A stretch of DNA of 64,000 nucleotides. Origin: Struthio camelus. Lineage: Eukaryota; Chordata; Aves; Struthioniformes; Struthionidae. The notes under the pieces are model-generated. The model saw nothing but the letters and a program-made list of their open reading frames with translations. It did no database searches and was not told where the DNA came from. Below, piece by piece: positions 1 to 14,200 of this stretch. Location: contig NC_090945.1 of the NCBI RefSeq assembly GCF_040807025.1, forward strand, positions 75,837,088 through 75,901,087. The letters are read 5' to 3'. Made by a program: the position numbers and the translations under genes. Position 1 is the stretch's first letter, and each line of letters starts with the position of its first letter.

Positions 1-904
1 TTAATTTTCTTCTGCCTTGACTCCTCCTCCCATCACCCCAAACAACCAACAACCTAAATCAGATGAGTCACTAAACTTGGCATAATTTACATTACACTGA
101 CTTGGAATTTTTTTTATTAATAAATATGGCTCCTCAGAAGTTGCATGGCAGGATAGGGTTGACCTAGGCTCTAGCTGAGACCCTCAGGATGTTAGCTACA
201 GAACCCCCGATTCCCCTCTTTCCCCTGAAGGCATTTCTTCTAAGCATTAGTTTAGCATATCCATTTACCAAGTCAAACCTTTCTGCTAGTCATAGTCCCA
301 ACAAGAGACCTGCAGTACTCAAGAGCTTCAGATTGGCCATTGTGGCCTGATGGAATGAGAATCCAATCTCAAGTCCCATCTACAACTGAAAGAATAGTAC
401 ATTACGCTGGGGAGGTAAATATAAGACAAAGTCTTTTTTGAGAATACAGCTAATTCACTCATTTCTTTTTCTATATTGAGCAAGAGTTTATGGTAACCAT
501 TTTGCTTATTGCATGGTATCAAAATGGACTGCACGTATCACCTCAATGGCTGACGCTTTTTGTATTATTATTATTGAGAACGCTTAATCTGTGTATGCAT
601 GTCAGAATGTACACAAAAACCTGTTCCCAATCTAGAGGTTAAAGAAAAATTAGTGAAGGTAAAACGGGCATAACATTATTATCTTTAGAATATATATATT
701 TGCTGCAAGAGTGCTTACACATTTTTGAAATAAATCTCCTGGACTTGCTTGTTTTTTATGCTGTATTAGTCATGGAAGCAACTTCTGGAGATGTTACAAC
801 ATACTATTACAGATCCTCCAGTGGGATATGTCAGCCCAGCGTCAAGGAAACAGTTCGCATAACTGAGTATCAAAATCCAAACAGTGGATAGAAGAATGAT
901 AGTG

Positions 905-912
905 TGACGTCA
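905..912. promoter_or_regulatory. Perfect CRE palindrome TGACGTCA
   Basis: The 8-bp full CREB/ATF site TGACGTCA occurs in AT-rich sequence with no nearby gene. The motif match is direct. Function is unknown, and one such 8-mer in 64 kb is close to chance expectation. Confidence 0.25.
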
Positions 913-1804
913 AAAGTCAGACTGATTACGTTAACAGCAGAGCTGACTGAATTGCTCAGTACGGATAAAGGTCATTACAAGCACAGGGACATTATCCAAT
1001 ATATCTTCTGGTAAGTTATTTACTGAAGTAGTTCAGTGCAAAATCCGAACTTTAAAAATGTTATGGTTAAAAGTATAAATCTGATCCACTACTTTTACAT
1101 GCTTGAGACCTTTTACCTACACCATATGTTCCATTATTTACAGTTGGGATCCTCCAGGACTCATATATTGCTGTTGCTGCTTCATTAATAAATTTTAGAG
1201 TAGGAATATAATGAATCGTAAAGCATTAAGAACTGTAAATTCTCAAACCAAGACTACATTATTATTAGACTTTAGAGAGTGTTTTCTTTATTTCAGTTTT
1301 ACCAGTTCACGCTCCCAGTTTAGTTTCTGGGAAATCGATAGCAGGTTTTCTCACATGTTCTCCCCTTGCTTGTGAGCTTTCAGATGAACTCTGAAGTTCA
1401 TAAAACACCATGATCTGCCAGCACTTTCATAAATTCCCAGCCACAGTCCAAACATAACTGATGAATAAATTGCTACGAAAAAAATCTAAGCAAGCCAAGA
1501 TGCTTGTCTTGTTCTTTTCTCTGCTTACTTTTTCAAAAAAGTCCTAGCTATCTATTTATTATTCGTCTGTAACTAGTCCTAAAAAAAGAAAGCCATTTAA
1601 TATCGATCATCTAATGAACTCTTAATCTGTTCTAAAGTCATCTCAGGAGACCTAGTATGTAAAACAACACAAAACTTTTCCAGTTCTAAACCAAATTACA
1701 CTACACACATTTGTGGTTCTGTAGTGAGTATGTTTCTTTTACTGTGAACAATGTGCAAAGATCCTTGGCAAAAACTATTTTTTTTATAAAACATGTATGT
1801 ATAA

Positions 1805-1840
1805 AATTATATATATATTTTTTATATATATATACACAAA
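1805..1840. repeat. AT-rich microsatellite
   Basis: Alternating TA runs interrupted by a T run form a short, low-complexity, self-complementary stretch. No function is inferred. Confidence 0.8.
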
Positions 1841-2429
1841 AAAGGAAGGAGCTGGCAATACTGCTTATTAATGTCGCCTAGCCCAAAAGCTTATTTTTAT
1901 TTGCTTACAGCTTGAACATGTTTAAATGTCTAAAGATAAGATTTTCTGTCAGATATCATAAGAAGCCTGAAAATTTTAAGAAAAAAAATTGAACTGAAAC
2001 AGTTCAAACATGTCTAAGGAGGAGGCTAAGGGAAAATACGTATCAGCAAAATGAGCGTTTGCCCTTCTTAAATTCTGGTAAACTTTTCTTTGAAGGCCTA
2101 GCACCTGTTTTAGGGTAGAGTACCGAAGTCTGGAGGACAGCTGTATATGTGCCAAGGAAGTTCTTTTTTCCAAACATCTGAGTGCCTGCCAGAATTAGGC
2201 TATGCTATTACCTTCCATAGGAAGGTTTAAAAAAATTACAATGAAAATAGATATTAAATTAAAATAATATTGAAATGAGTGGCTAATATGCTTTTAGTGT
2301 AAAAAGAATACTAAACACAAACAACCTGCACCATTAAGTTTCACTCCTGCTGTTAAGGGAAACTATGTAATAGAGGTAAAAGATGCAAGAAGCTCTACAT
2401 TGAAATGAATTAGATTCTCAGCCCTTGCT

Positions 2430-3560
2430 CTTCTATCGGAACATGCTTCTAGGACTCCGCTCCTCCAGTCCTTAGAAACCTTCTCCTACTTCCAGCTTAA
2501 ACTTACTGATAGACACTTTGTTCTTGTGCCGACACGGTTCTTCAGCTATTCCTCTATCCCGCTTTGGCTGAATTTACTGAGAACAGTTGCATCCTTTCTC
2601 AGTCTTTGTTTCACGATAGGGAATAAGCCAAGCTCCTCTCCCATGATCACCTTGGTAGCCCCTCTGTGAACCTGTTTCAGTTTATCCTTCTGTAACACAG
2701 GTAACACTGCAGAGTAATCAAGAGGAAGTGTTTACGCTACCTTGTGAAAAGCCTATAACATTTCCTTATTCCTGCTAGAAATCCTAAGGTCATATTTGTC
2801 TCCTACATAACCTATCACATTGCTTGTTCATACATCTCTCTCTGACCAGCTAATGGAGAAAAATCTTCCTCCATATTTGCCATTTCTAGCTGATAAGTCC
2901 CTGTCTTAGAGAAATCATAAACCTGAAGTCTAGATACTTCGTACTATTATATTTCACCTCAGTTTTGTTACTACAGTTCTTAAGGTTATTTCATTCATCC
3001 TGTTCTCCTTGGTTTTTGACCAGACCACCCAACTTTTTGTAATCCAGCTTTAACAGCCTATCAGCAAACTTAATTAAATTATTTTTAATTAATTAAGAAA
3101 TGAAGACCACCACTCTCAAGATCGTTGTTTGAGGAAGACCATGGCCTAAATAGGACTGTCTGTAATCAGTTCAGTTTTAGCCAGGCTTTTAGCAAACTTT
3201 TCTCTAATACCGATTGCCTCTAATTTGCACAACTTTGTGCTTAAGAATTGTATTAGCCTAACTACGTAAGACCTACTGCATTAATCTTACTTAAAAATGA
3301 ATCAACTCCTTGTAAGCTCATGCTGTTTTTAATCTGTCTTCCATTTGGCTTCCCATTCTTACTGTTCTTGGAAATGTCTTCCAAAATCTATATGCTTTTG
3401 AGATCACACAAAAATTGCTATTTCCTGCTTATTTATGTTTGCACATTTCCAGTTTTTCATCATCCCCATTTGATAGATTTAGTTACTGTCTTTCTTACTG
3501 AACCTGTAATTTAGTATTCTAGTCCTTTCAATACTCTGAAATGGAGATGATCCATTTTCT
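2430..3560 (-). repeat. Possible highly degenerate CR1-like LINE remnant
   Basis: On the plus strand the text follows, in order, several landmarks of the reverse complement of avian CR1 LINE 3' regions: a CTTCTCC.. pyrimidine stretch, 'agtaatcaagagg', 'tatcagcaaactta' (about 3060), 'agccaggctttta' (about 3180) and 'aagctcatgctg' (about 3315). No intact reverse transcriptase frame survives. The call rests on remembered landmarks rather than an alignment, so this may instead be unique sequence with chance resemblance. If correct, the element's sense strand is minus. Confidence 0.3.
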
Positions 3561-4600
3561 TTTAGGTGGGTATATTTACAGTTTTGTTTATATCTCAGAT
3601 AAAGTAATTTCCACATTCATATCTCCATTCTAGTTACCCATTAACCTCTCTCTCAAGCTCAATATGATATTTATTAAAATCTGAGAAAGAACATTCACCT
3701 GATTCTCGGAATAACTTCAGCAAAAAGGTTACTAATATTCATAAAAACATTTGGACAAGGATAGGTTCACTTCTGAAAGAAGTCAATCTGACTTATTATT
3801 ATACATTGAAATAAAGTAAAATATTTAGTTTTTCAGAGCTTCCCAGGTAAAACTGAAGAGTTTAAACTGAGAAACTTTTCTGGGAGGTGCATTTGAGTCC
3901 AAAGGTCTGAAACAGAGCTTGAGAAACAACTGAAGTTAAAAACAAAGAGCATTAGCATCAGGTTGGTCTGGATGTCATCAGTTTTGATTTTGGCATCGTC
4001 TTTACTACCTAAATCCAAAAGCATCAGCATTTGAAATCACTATTCAGCCCAGATTGGCAGAGCATCTGTTGCCTAGTAGGTATAATTTCCATCACCTTCT
4101 GCCAAGATCCCCTACGTCTTTGATTGCCAAATCACCACTTCTGGTTTTGGACCAAAATCCATAAGCCTCAGTCCTGTTGGTTTTCCAAGTATCAACGAAT
4201 TGACCACTCCCTTCACACTGTAAATGGTAAAGGTGCTCTTTCTTGTACGACACTTAACTCTACACTGCAAGCCAACTGCTGATATAACCAGCAATTCTTG
4301 TATTATCCTTCATCATTCTGAGATTTTCTGAGTCTCTTCCCTACAGGAAGAAAACAGTCCTTGTCCACTGCCCTGAATCACAGCTGAAGGACTTGGAGGC
4401 AGATCCGCAGGGGAACTCAGTGGCCATGAACGGATTTGGGAAATGCTGAAGAGAGACTTCAGCATGAAGTTCCACCTCTCTCCTACACTTCCAGAATACT
4501 TCACAAGCAGTGATCTACAGTTGTAGGTTACCTGAGGAAAGACTTTCTCCTTATTTAGCCTACTATAACAGAGACTGTACCCCTTTGGTTTCCAAATCAT

Positions 4601-4620
4601 GGGGGGGGGGGGGGGGGGGG
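4601..4620. repeat. Poly-G homopolymer, 20 bp
   Basis: Twenty consecutive G follow 'aaatcat'. A G-run like this can form a G-quadruplex, but its length is unreliable in short-read assemblies. Confidence 0.9.
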
Positions 4621-7600
4621 CACAAATTTCTTGACCCTATCAGCCATACATATTGAAATTTTCATATGTCTGAGAGACATGAATCTTTGATCTGTACCTC
4701 AAAGGGCCAGGAGGACAGGATGTTGCAAGAGCGGTCCATAGAGGGCAGAAGACATTGACTCCGCAGGATACTGCCATTGCAGGATGCAACCAAGCTGAGA
4801 AACTGCTGTGTGCCACAGCCACCTGGTGATCAGGACCTCAGGATTCATTGTGCTGGCATGGTTTCCCTGACAGGGATACCAATCATCCAATGAAGTCATG
4901 CTAGCACCACTCACTGGTCATGCCAGGGGCTAAGTGCGCACCTAAGACAGATGCAATTTAGCTCCCACCCAGACCCTGAAAGAGGAAAGGTTCTGCAAAC
5001 ACGTGATGAGCTGGAGGACAGAAAAAAACACCCCCAACAAAAAAAGCAATGACCTCCCAGGCTGATTGCGTCTGTGCCATGTTATATAAACAGGCATAGG
5101 AGGTGTTGCAAACTGTTTGCAATTCACCAGCAGCTCGAACCACAGCCTGGCCACCCCAGCGTAGTTTATCTGCAAAATTGTCAGTTATTACTAGTGTCAG
5201 CAATAACAACATAAGACAGACAAGTCTTCAATAATATATAGCAATCATCCATAATTTAAATGAGGCCAGCTACAAAATGGTACTCCTAAGTCCCAAGCAC
5301 AGCTGATTTGACCCAGGAAGACACCACAGTAATTCATTACAATCTGCCAGGAAACACTGAGTAAGAAACCAGCATGAACATTCACTAAAGCATCTGAAAA
5401 GCATAGCTGTCTGTAACCCATCCGTTTATTTGACAGGGTAGGAATTGCTTGTGCTCTAGAACTGCCTTCATACGTTTGAAAATTTGGCCTTCTAAGATTG
5501 CCTTCAAGACTGTGCCTGTCAGAATAGGCACATTTTAAAGCACTCGACAGCTTAGTGGAAAGCTACAATTACACTGGTTTTGTATTTATGTCCGAGGTAC
5601 ACAAATATCCTCAATGTGTGAAACAAGACACAATAAGCTAAAGGTATCACTGAGAATATTATGAAAGATCCTGGGAAGAAATGGTCTTAGTTCATCAGCT
5701 ACCTAATCAACGTCTTTTCTTTTTTTCCCCCTGTACGCATCATTGAAAAGAAGTGTTTTAAGGAAGGATAATACAGAACACAATGAAGTAACAGGGTACA
5801 TATTCTACAGAAGGATCTGAGAATCCAAAAGAGGTTCAATTTCATTGATGTTTGGCAACGTGTCCTTTGACATCAGAATTGCAAAACACTTTCAGGAAAT
5901 TCGAAATAAATGCCAGGGAAGAAAGGAACCTTACACCAGGGAAAAGGTTGGAGATGAAAAGCTGTATTATTAATTGTCAGGTCAACCTAAGAGGCTTTGA
6001 GGCCATCACAGGAGGAATCCTGAAAGAATTATGTTTGCATAGAACTAAGATATAATAGATTTAAGCTTAAAACAATAACATTTAGAAATGTGCCATTCCT
6101 GCTCTGAGCAAAGATATGAGCAGCTTCTTCTTAGGTAATTTCCTCCTTTTTCAATACCCTACAGAGGGTTCATTTGGTAAATGAATGGTAAATCCTTTTA
6201 ATTTTTAGTTTCTGATTAAAGTTTCTGATATTTTGCACAGGGAAGGGAAAGAGTGATTTATAATTCTGAAAGTAATGCTAAAAATTAAAATTCTTAGAGA
6301 ATTTAAACTTTTCAGTGAATGTACAATAATAACAGCTCTTGAGCAACACATGTGACTGATTAGTTTGTGACTAATCAGCAAATTCAGCTGGCACATAAAT
6401 TGACAAGAAATGTCATCAATGCAAATTAACATTTTTCAGCCCGTTAGAAAATGGCACCAGCTTCATGTTACAACTGAAAGAATGGCTCCATTTTGGAAAG
6501 TCATTCACTATCATGCTATAGACAATGACCCCTGTCAAAAGATTTAACAAAGTTCACAGGTCAATGCAGTAGGACGATCTCTGCTGTCTTGACTCTTAGT
6601 AATAGTCTAATCATGCAGAAAAAGTTTTAAGTGTTGACAATTTAGTGAATGAAATTCATGCCTTTTGACCCTGAATGAAGAGACAAGGGAGAGTCATCTT
6701 GTCTTCAATTAAGTTTAAAGCTATTCCTAAACACCTTATCTCAGCCAAGCAATCACAAAATGCTGGTATTTTTAATGCTATTTTTAAAATTGTACCATGA
6801 ATGGAATCTGTAAATACTGAACGTTGAGAAAAAATTTTCACACAATAGCTGTGAAATTCTGATCCTGCTGAAGTTAATGGGAGTGTTGCCATTTCTTCAA
6901 CAGGGCCTGGATTTCAGCCATATTGTTTAAAATCTCTGAGCACTGTCTTGGCTATGCTAACCACATGCTGTTCCCAATGGGTTCACTGGCAGGGAAAAAA
7001 AAAAGATATAAATGCTGAATGTCTAAGATGAAGAAGGAACAATATCACAATCTCAAGAATTATTCTGACTCCAGTTATGAAATTTCTGAGCTGCAGAAAA
7101 TATTGCTTTAGAGTAAATGAATCAATAAATGACAGAGCCCATCAGCACTGGAGCCATTGTCAGGTTATGTTAAGATGGTACATGACAGTTTCATAGCACC
7201 CCAAAGGTAAGGAACCGCGTGGGTTAGCAATGTGTTTGTGTAGCAGAAAACTACAAAGCTAATTCACTCTATGAACTACATAGATCAGAGTCAGACCTAC
7301 AAATTGCCACTCTAAAAAAGTAGGGAAACAATACCCTAAAACCAGAGAGCGCCTATCACAAATTCCAGTAAATTAGAAGAAGAAATAATTAACGTTGTCC
7401 ATACACCTCCTTTGCGTAGTGAGAGAGGAGCTTCTGTATCTTTGCACTGAAAACATGGAATCATCTGAAAGCTTTCAAAATTAGCCAAAGCTGAATAGCT
7501 TTGAGAAATCCCATACTGCATCAATAAGCTATGCAATTCCACCAGCACATGAAGAAGCTGCTTCATTACAAATACACTGAAGTTATCAGATTGTGGTACT

Positions 7601-8775
7601 GCATTTCACAATACAGATCCCAGGGCAAAAAGCACTGGCATGCCTGAGAATCCCAAAGCTATTTCCTTTTTTCATTTATGTCCTGATGATGCAAAGCCAA
7701 GACTTTTGCAGACTTCCCATTACATTAGTCTATTGGTCAGAACGGTAAGGAGCAGCCTTGGATCCTTGAAACAACATAGCCAGGGCCATAGCAAGGCAGC
7801 AAGAGACAAAGTGAATAATGTCACAGCCCTGCTGCCTAGCAGTCTGCAAGCAAGAGAAGACAGCTAGAAGGCAAAGGGGACCAGAATACCTCACTAACAC
7901 TTTGCCTTTATTTTAGACAAATTCGGGCAATCAAAAATTGCTTTTGCTGACTGAGTTTGTTTTGCTCTCAGGGATGCATTTATCACACCAGTGTTTCTAT
8001 GCCTAATGGTTTTTTCCACCAGAGCGGCATCTACACTGGAGGGGCTCTGCCAGCACAGCGACTTTGTGATCCTATACAGTAAACATGCATAGTATAGTCA
8101 CAATCTTATGCTTAGGTTCATTTTAAACATCTCCCCAGAGACAGTGGGGCTATGCATCTATATAAAATTAAATACTCATGCCAAGTCTTTGCAGAACTGA
8201 GCCTAAAGGTAGAATAAAAACTTATATTGGAAACAGGTGTTACCTAAATTGTTTATATTTCGCCTTTAACTAGAGTAGCACATCTCTACTATCATTATTT
8301 TTCATATTAATATTATACCATAGGAGGCTTAGAATTGTATCCATATTAATTATATTATTATAATTCTCACTAGCTCCGAGTACTGCTCAGGTTTGCCCTG
8401 CTGGAAGTCACAGACCTCTAGTTACCACAGACTTTCCACTCATCACGTACGACACACTGGCAGTTTGCCTGGTTTGGCCATCATCACCCATGGTGTTTTC
8501 TGGCACAGTGAGCCTCATGCCTCCAAAGTTTGGAGGATGAAGTGGTCTAGTTCATAGTATTTTCTCACTGAGACCAGCAAGCATATCTGGGCCAAAGCCT
8601 GGCCACATGTTAGCTGTTAGCTCAGGCTGCTTGGAAATAACACTTTAATAGCTGTAACGTTATTCATGGGCTAGGCATTCTGCTTTCAGCTTTGATAGAT
8701 GCATATTTTTGTTTAGGAAGGGTTCCTCAAAAACATATTGAGATCTACCAGCTGAGCCAAACTAAATCAAATTCT

Positions 8776-8800
8776 GTATGTGTGTGTGTGTGGGTGGGTG
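8776..8800. repeat. TG dinucleotide repeat
   Basis: A short TG microsatellite runs into GGGTGGGTGG-type sequence. It is simple repeat only. Confidence 0.8.
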
Positions 8801-10879
8801 GATGGGTGCGGATGTGTAAGGGGCTGCGTGCACATCTGTGCCTGCAACAGACAACAGCAATTTAAAGGCCCAATCTGGAACTCTCTGTTCAGATCATTTT
8901 CTCCTTAAAGTCTGTCTCCTTTTTGTATGCTGTCCTCTATTTCTCACACAGAAGCAAATCTCTTCCTGACTTGATTTCCTACAGGTGAAATTAAGTAGAA
9001 TGTCTGCTGGTTCTTCCTGGAGTATATGTAACATGAAGTAAACTATGAATGCAACATTAAATTCTGGAAAAAGTCAGCATTTCAAAGGCCTTTTGATACC
9101 CAGTTTTAAAGAGTACTAGCACAGACCCATCCAATCTTGCCCCATAAAAGTTGGGGGGGGTGGGAACAGAAGAACGCCCTGCATTGGAAGAGCCCTGTCT
9201 CTCAGCTTCTTGAAGCACATATATAAAGGGAATATGGTCTGCTCTGCAACAGTGTCTTGACTGTAACCAGGGAAGCACGATTAAGCTCTATGTCCTCCCA
9301 TCCATTTTTGGACCTACAAAGAAAGCAATGTGCTCCCATCAAAGCAGGAAATGCAGCTACATCTGGCCTTGAAGACTCCAAAGAGGGAAACACTCACTGC
9401 CACACACCTTCCAAGCAATGCCTCCAGAGAGGAGAGGTGAAAAGGTTTGAGACATATCCTCGGCTGTGAGGAAGTCATCGTGTTCAGACAGCATGAGGCT
9501 GAGGGAGATGATTATATACAAAGGCCACTGTGGGACCATTTCCAAAGACATTTCCACCACAGACCTTTTTAAGAACATCAGCTGGGTTACAATATAGACA
9601 ACAGGCAAGCATTCAGCCCTGAAAACTTATAGATGTATGACATTTTCAGTAAGGCTTCCAGTTAGGTGGCCTGTATCATTCTGGCAGGGTACCTTGCCTG
9701 CAGGGACAGTTACCTCAGTTGTCTCTTGCTTTGGAAGGGGAGAATTTGGGTATGGCATTTGGGGGGAGGGCACTTTTAAAAAACGGCAAAAAACCTGTCA
9801 GCAGGAAGCCATGACTGGAGGAGCTCCTCTTGACCTTGCCTTGTTCTTCCTGAGATGCCTGCTTAAGGGTGTCCAGTGGAGCCAGTGCAATGTCTTGGAG
9901 GCTGCTGGAGAACTGTGGGTTCTGGTGGGGAGGCAGTTTCAGGAGCGGTTATTCTTCATACATAGCAGGGGCAATCAAGGGAAGCACAGGCACTTTGCCA
10001 TATGGAGCAGTGGGAAAGCCTGGCTCATTAGGGTTAAACTGCTTAATGACATGCAGCCTAGCTCCTCACCCCGCCGGTAGGAGAGTCCAGTTTCAGACTC
10101 ACGCCCACCACAGACCAGCCCTCCACCAGGCCCAAAGGTGATCAGAGAGCAGCCAGGCTCATCAGGGGCCAGTGCTGCTCAGAAGCGAGTCCCTGGCCCC
10201 ACTGGAGTCACCCCCAGTTTGCACCAAACAAACAGGAGCGACATCCCTGCATCACCTCTCCACTGAGAATAACTCCTTTCACACTGGGGAGCTGCTCTTC
10301 CTTCTGAATAAAGCAGGCTTCTAGCAAGGAGCTCTTCAGCAAAGTTAAGAAACATATCCCAGCCTTCAGGCTTCTCCTCCAGCTTTGTCATTAGCCAGCA
10401 ACAAGCAACTCATTAAGAAACGCTGTATTTTTTCCTGTAGGTTCCTGTCTTGGCACTTCTAAGATTACAGCATGTGACAAGAGTGGATGGGCGTTAGCCT
10501 TTTCAGCCTGACAGCTACGCATACAGATTGCCTCTTGAGCTACAGGGCATGTTCAGAAAGAAATCATCCTCATGGAGCATGATAGATAGACAGAAACTTG
10601 AAACGTCTGTGAAGGCTATGAAAATCCCGTGCAGCATGCCAAAACACGGCATACATGAGACTGATGTATAGGGTTTACCCTGTGCTTGCAGATCCAGAAG
10701 TGCTACTCTGCTAGGGTGAAGCTGGGTTCAACTGTCCTTCTCCACAGTTTTCTGTTTGTTTTCTCTTTTCAGACATATTAGTATGCCTGAAACAAACTGG
10801 AAACTACAAGCCGAAGTTTATTCTGTTCTTTGCTATACCCCTGGCAAATTCAAAATTTCTACTGCTTCCAAAGCAGTTT

Positions 10880-11010
10880 TGCCTTGTAGTGACTGGGCCT
10901 CCATAATATTTAATTCTAAAAAAAGCTAATAATTGGTCACAGCTGTGGGAGTTTAATAAATTGTCTGCCATGTAGATTTCTACTGTCTGTCCATATTTTT
11001 AGCACTTTAA
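10880..11010. promoter_or_regulatory. Candidate cis-regulatory cluster
   Basis: A perfect 10-bp E-box palindrome CACAGCTGTG at 10938-10947 sits beside several TAAT/ATTA homeodomain cores, including 'gctaataattgg' and 'gtttaataaattg'. Packing of bHLH and homeodomain sites is typical of neural enhancers, but conservation cannot be checked here. Inference only. Confidence 0.25.
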
Positions 11011-11208
11011 AATATGTTTGCCATCTGTTTCTGCCACAGCACTAAAAACAATTCCAGTGACTCTTTATGCAGAGGCCTTAGGATGGAACTTGAATGGAGC
11101 CCGCTAGCTCACAAGTGACATGATGCCAAGTAAAGTGAATGTAATGAGTGTGTGGCCGGATTTTTAAAAAGAGATATTTGTATCCCCTTCTCTCCAGTGC
11201 TAAGGGTC

Positions 11209-11236
<28 letters not shown>
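11209..11236. repeat. (AT)n microsatellite
   Basis: About 14 uninterrupted AT units occur in non-coding DNA. Confidence 0.9.
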
Positions 11237-11239
<3 letters not shown>

Positions 11240-11240
<1 letters not shown>

Positions 11241-14200
11241 TCACACATGTCAGTATAAAAAAAGCACCTCTAAGAACTGGGCTTAGAATGCAAATACTTG
11301 AAGCAACTGCTGAAAAAGCCTGAAGTTCATCACTGTATTTTACCCTGTTGCTTCTCAGTATCTAACCGGTCAATAGGTGAAAACATGGGAAACAGATTAG
11401 AAACAGGGAACACACTTCATGGCAATACAGAAAAGAGCTTGTATCGTGAGAGAAATGTTTCCTTCCCTCGCAGCTCCACAGAGGATAGCGGCTGATAACT
11501 CATTAGGTCTTTGCCAAAAGGGCTACACTAAGCTAATACCGATGAAGTGGCTTTCTGTCTCCTCCAAGCTAAATACCACGCTTCTGGCCAAAATATTTGT
11601 TATTACTTGAAGATGAGGTTCTCAATTTCCTTTTGATTTTTAACATACAGACAATCTGCTTCCATTTTTTAATTGCTCTCGTTTCTCCTTTTGTTGGAAA
11701 ACTGGCTCTCAGCTGGATCCTTCAAGATCCCTCAATGATGACAAACAAGTAACAGCGAAGTGAAAGCAGATGACCTCTTTCCATTATCTAAACTGTATTA
11801 GAAGGCAGGTGAAAGCAATTTTCTTTGATTTTATGGCTCTCTACCACCACTAGATTCAACTATACTTTCAGGTAGGGCAACAATAGAACAAACTTCCTTA
11901 ACCCAAAGGGTACTTTTAGTCTTTTCCCCCGTTGTCTTTCCAGAATCGCATATTAGCGCTTCCATCCATTTCAGCTGTCCATATTTTTAAACTTCCGTTA
12001 CTCCCTACAGAGATTTTCCCTCTTGTAGACTGTATGATCAAGCATGCAGTCACACTATTTGGTCTTGGGCATACCACAAAGAATTCTTCCCTCACGCTTA
12101 CGTAAACATAGAATAATTAAAATCACAGCACTGAAGTTATCTTTGTCCAGTTTGTGCAATGAAAGAATCAGGCTTAGAAAAGAGGTTTTTCAAGCCAAAA
12201 ATGACCCTCCCCAATTGGTTTTGCCCTTCCAAGAGGTGACATATTAATAAGAAGCCTAGAGCTTAAAGGTTAGGGCTCTGTGCTGCACTGTTCCTCACTG
12301 CATATAAATTTTTACACAAACATATAGGAACCATGGGAAACAGATACTTTCTATTTTTCCAAGAACTTTAATACCTATTCACATGTATCTCACACCGCAG
12401 AAACACGGAAATATTATGTCTTACCAGAACAGCATATCTATCACAATAAGCAGAGCATTCAGGGCCCAATTCCATTTCTGTTAAGACCAACTTAAATGCC
12501 ATCGTAAACTAGGCCACTAAGTTTTACCAACGATGACCATGAGACCCGGTCTGACCCTAAGGCCAAGACCTTCAGCTGCTGTCGGCAGAGTTACAGAATA
12601 TTAGGTAGATCTCTAGATTTTAAAAGAACTGCATCATCTCCAGTGATTGGACCCTAGCCCTAATTCTCTCTTGTGCTCTTTTGGACTAGACTAATGACAA
12701 AGACAAAATATACTCCGTCTATCTTGTTCTTATGATATAGGATTTTTCCCATGTTTTGTCAACACCCAGTGGGAAACACTCCTAGGCCAGTTCCCCCTGC
12801 CTGAAGCCTTGTGAGTGCCCATCCCGATTTGTGAGATCTCTCCAGCATGACTCCATATTTAAAGATATTCAGGAAGGGCTGGTTTAACTACTCTGGCCCT
12901 ACTCTGAAAGCATACAGACCGTGAGTGTGATTTTAAAAGGCCTCTGGAAAGCTTCCTGGCTGAAGGTTTTCTTTCTCCTACCTCCTCCTCCTCTCTTCTC
13001 TCTTTCTCTCTCAATGAGAAACTTTTGATCTCAATCATGTATTTATATACAAGGTTTCAGAAATGTAAAAGGACTGGCAAAACTGCAGTTTAAAGCCACA
13101 GTCCAAGAAATGCATTTATCCTCCAAAACTCTCACTGGAAAACTGTAATACAGCACTGTTCCTGGCCACAGCTGCACCCTCAGCTATCACCGAGTCCAAG
13201 CCACCCAATGCTATGTGCAGCTCCTTCCACAGATAACTTTTCCACGTATTGGCTGTATGTTTTTTTAAAAAGCTGTTCATAAGCCATTTCCTAACTTGTA
13301 TCTTTATATTTTCTATGTTAAAAAAAATTAAAGCCAGCTTTCTTGTCTACCAGAAGTCACAAAGTCCTATAGTAGTCTACCTCAGATTGTGTAAACTGGC
13401 AAATGAAAATGCATGCTTCATTTTCCTGTCTCACTTACAGCACTGGGATATCATTTCTTATTCTTGCCCCAAGTCACAGCCCAGATCTTGCTCATCAGAG
13501 AAGAGCCAACTAACATACCCTTATTATTATACGACTGAGCAATTCTGCTACTGTAAGTTAAAGGCTTATGTTCAGCAAAACAGTGGAGTCTGTGAGATGG
13601 ACTAGAGCCTATCTTTTTTCAGAAGATAACTTTTCCGGCATGTGCACGTCCTCCATTTTGCTGAATGAACCAGCCCCAGAAATGGGGCAGCCATTCTATT
13701 TAAGGCTTTTTTTAAGTGGCCTTTTTCTGGTGGTCAACACAAAGGAAGTATGAGTTTGAGTAGTATACAATGAGATCATTATTTCAGTACTCCTCTGCTG
13801 CATGCAGGAACTGTAATTGTGCTAAGATCTTGTATGGACAGAGAATAAGATTCTCACAGCTATGCGCTAGGCACGACCTGAATTAACTGAATGTTGCGCC
13901 GTCAGTATGAACACCTACCCTGATGGACGAGTTTTCTCTGCGTGCTTTAACACCGACTCCCATTTGCAAAGGCATACTTGGGTTAAAGTTTTTTCTCCTG
14001 AGCACTTGCCATCAGCTTCCCTGGATTTTTTGCTACAGGTTTTACTCCTTGTCCAAAACATCACTTTATAGAAATTTAGATTTTCTTCAGGAAAAATGAA
14101 GGCTGAAAACAGAAATAAAGGCAGGATTTCACAGCTGTATATGGCTTGAATGAATCAAAAAGCAAGCATTTTCATACCAAACATCACAACTGAACCCTCC

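Larger units (their letters stand above)
1..2430. other. AT-rich intergenic DNA, no gene seen
   Basis: All open frames here are short (under 70 codons), lack splice context and show no recognisable domain. The only discrete items I see are a perfect CRE palindrome (905-912) and an AT microsatellite (about 1805-1840). I interpret the stretch as the outer flank of the homeobox cluster. Confidence 0.6.
3561..10870. other. Intergenic DNA, no gene seen
   Basis: Only short spurious frames occur. Discrete items are a G20 run at 4601-4620 and a TG repeat near 8776-8800. I saw no splice-supported exon, RNA gene or recognisable transposon. Confidence 0.55.

Noticed and set aside
905-912. CRE palindrome as the promoter of a nearby gene
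   Set aside because: No CpG island, TATA box or exon follows on either strand.
11209-11236. AT repeat as an origin or matrix-attachment site
   Set aside because: A simple microsatellite is a sufficient explanation.
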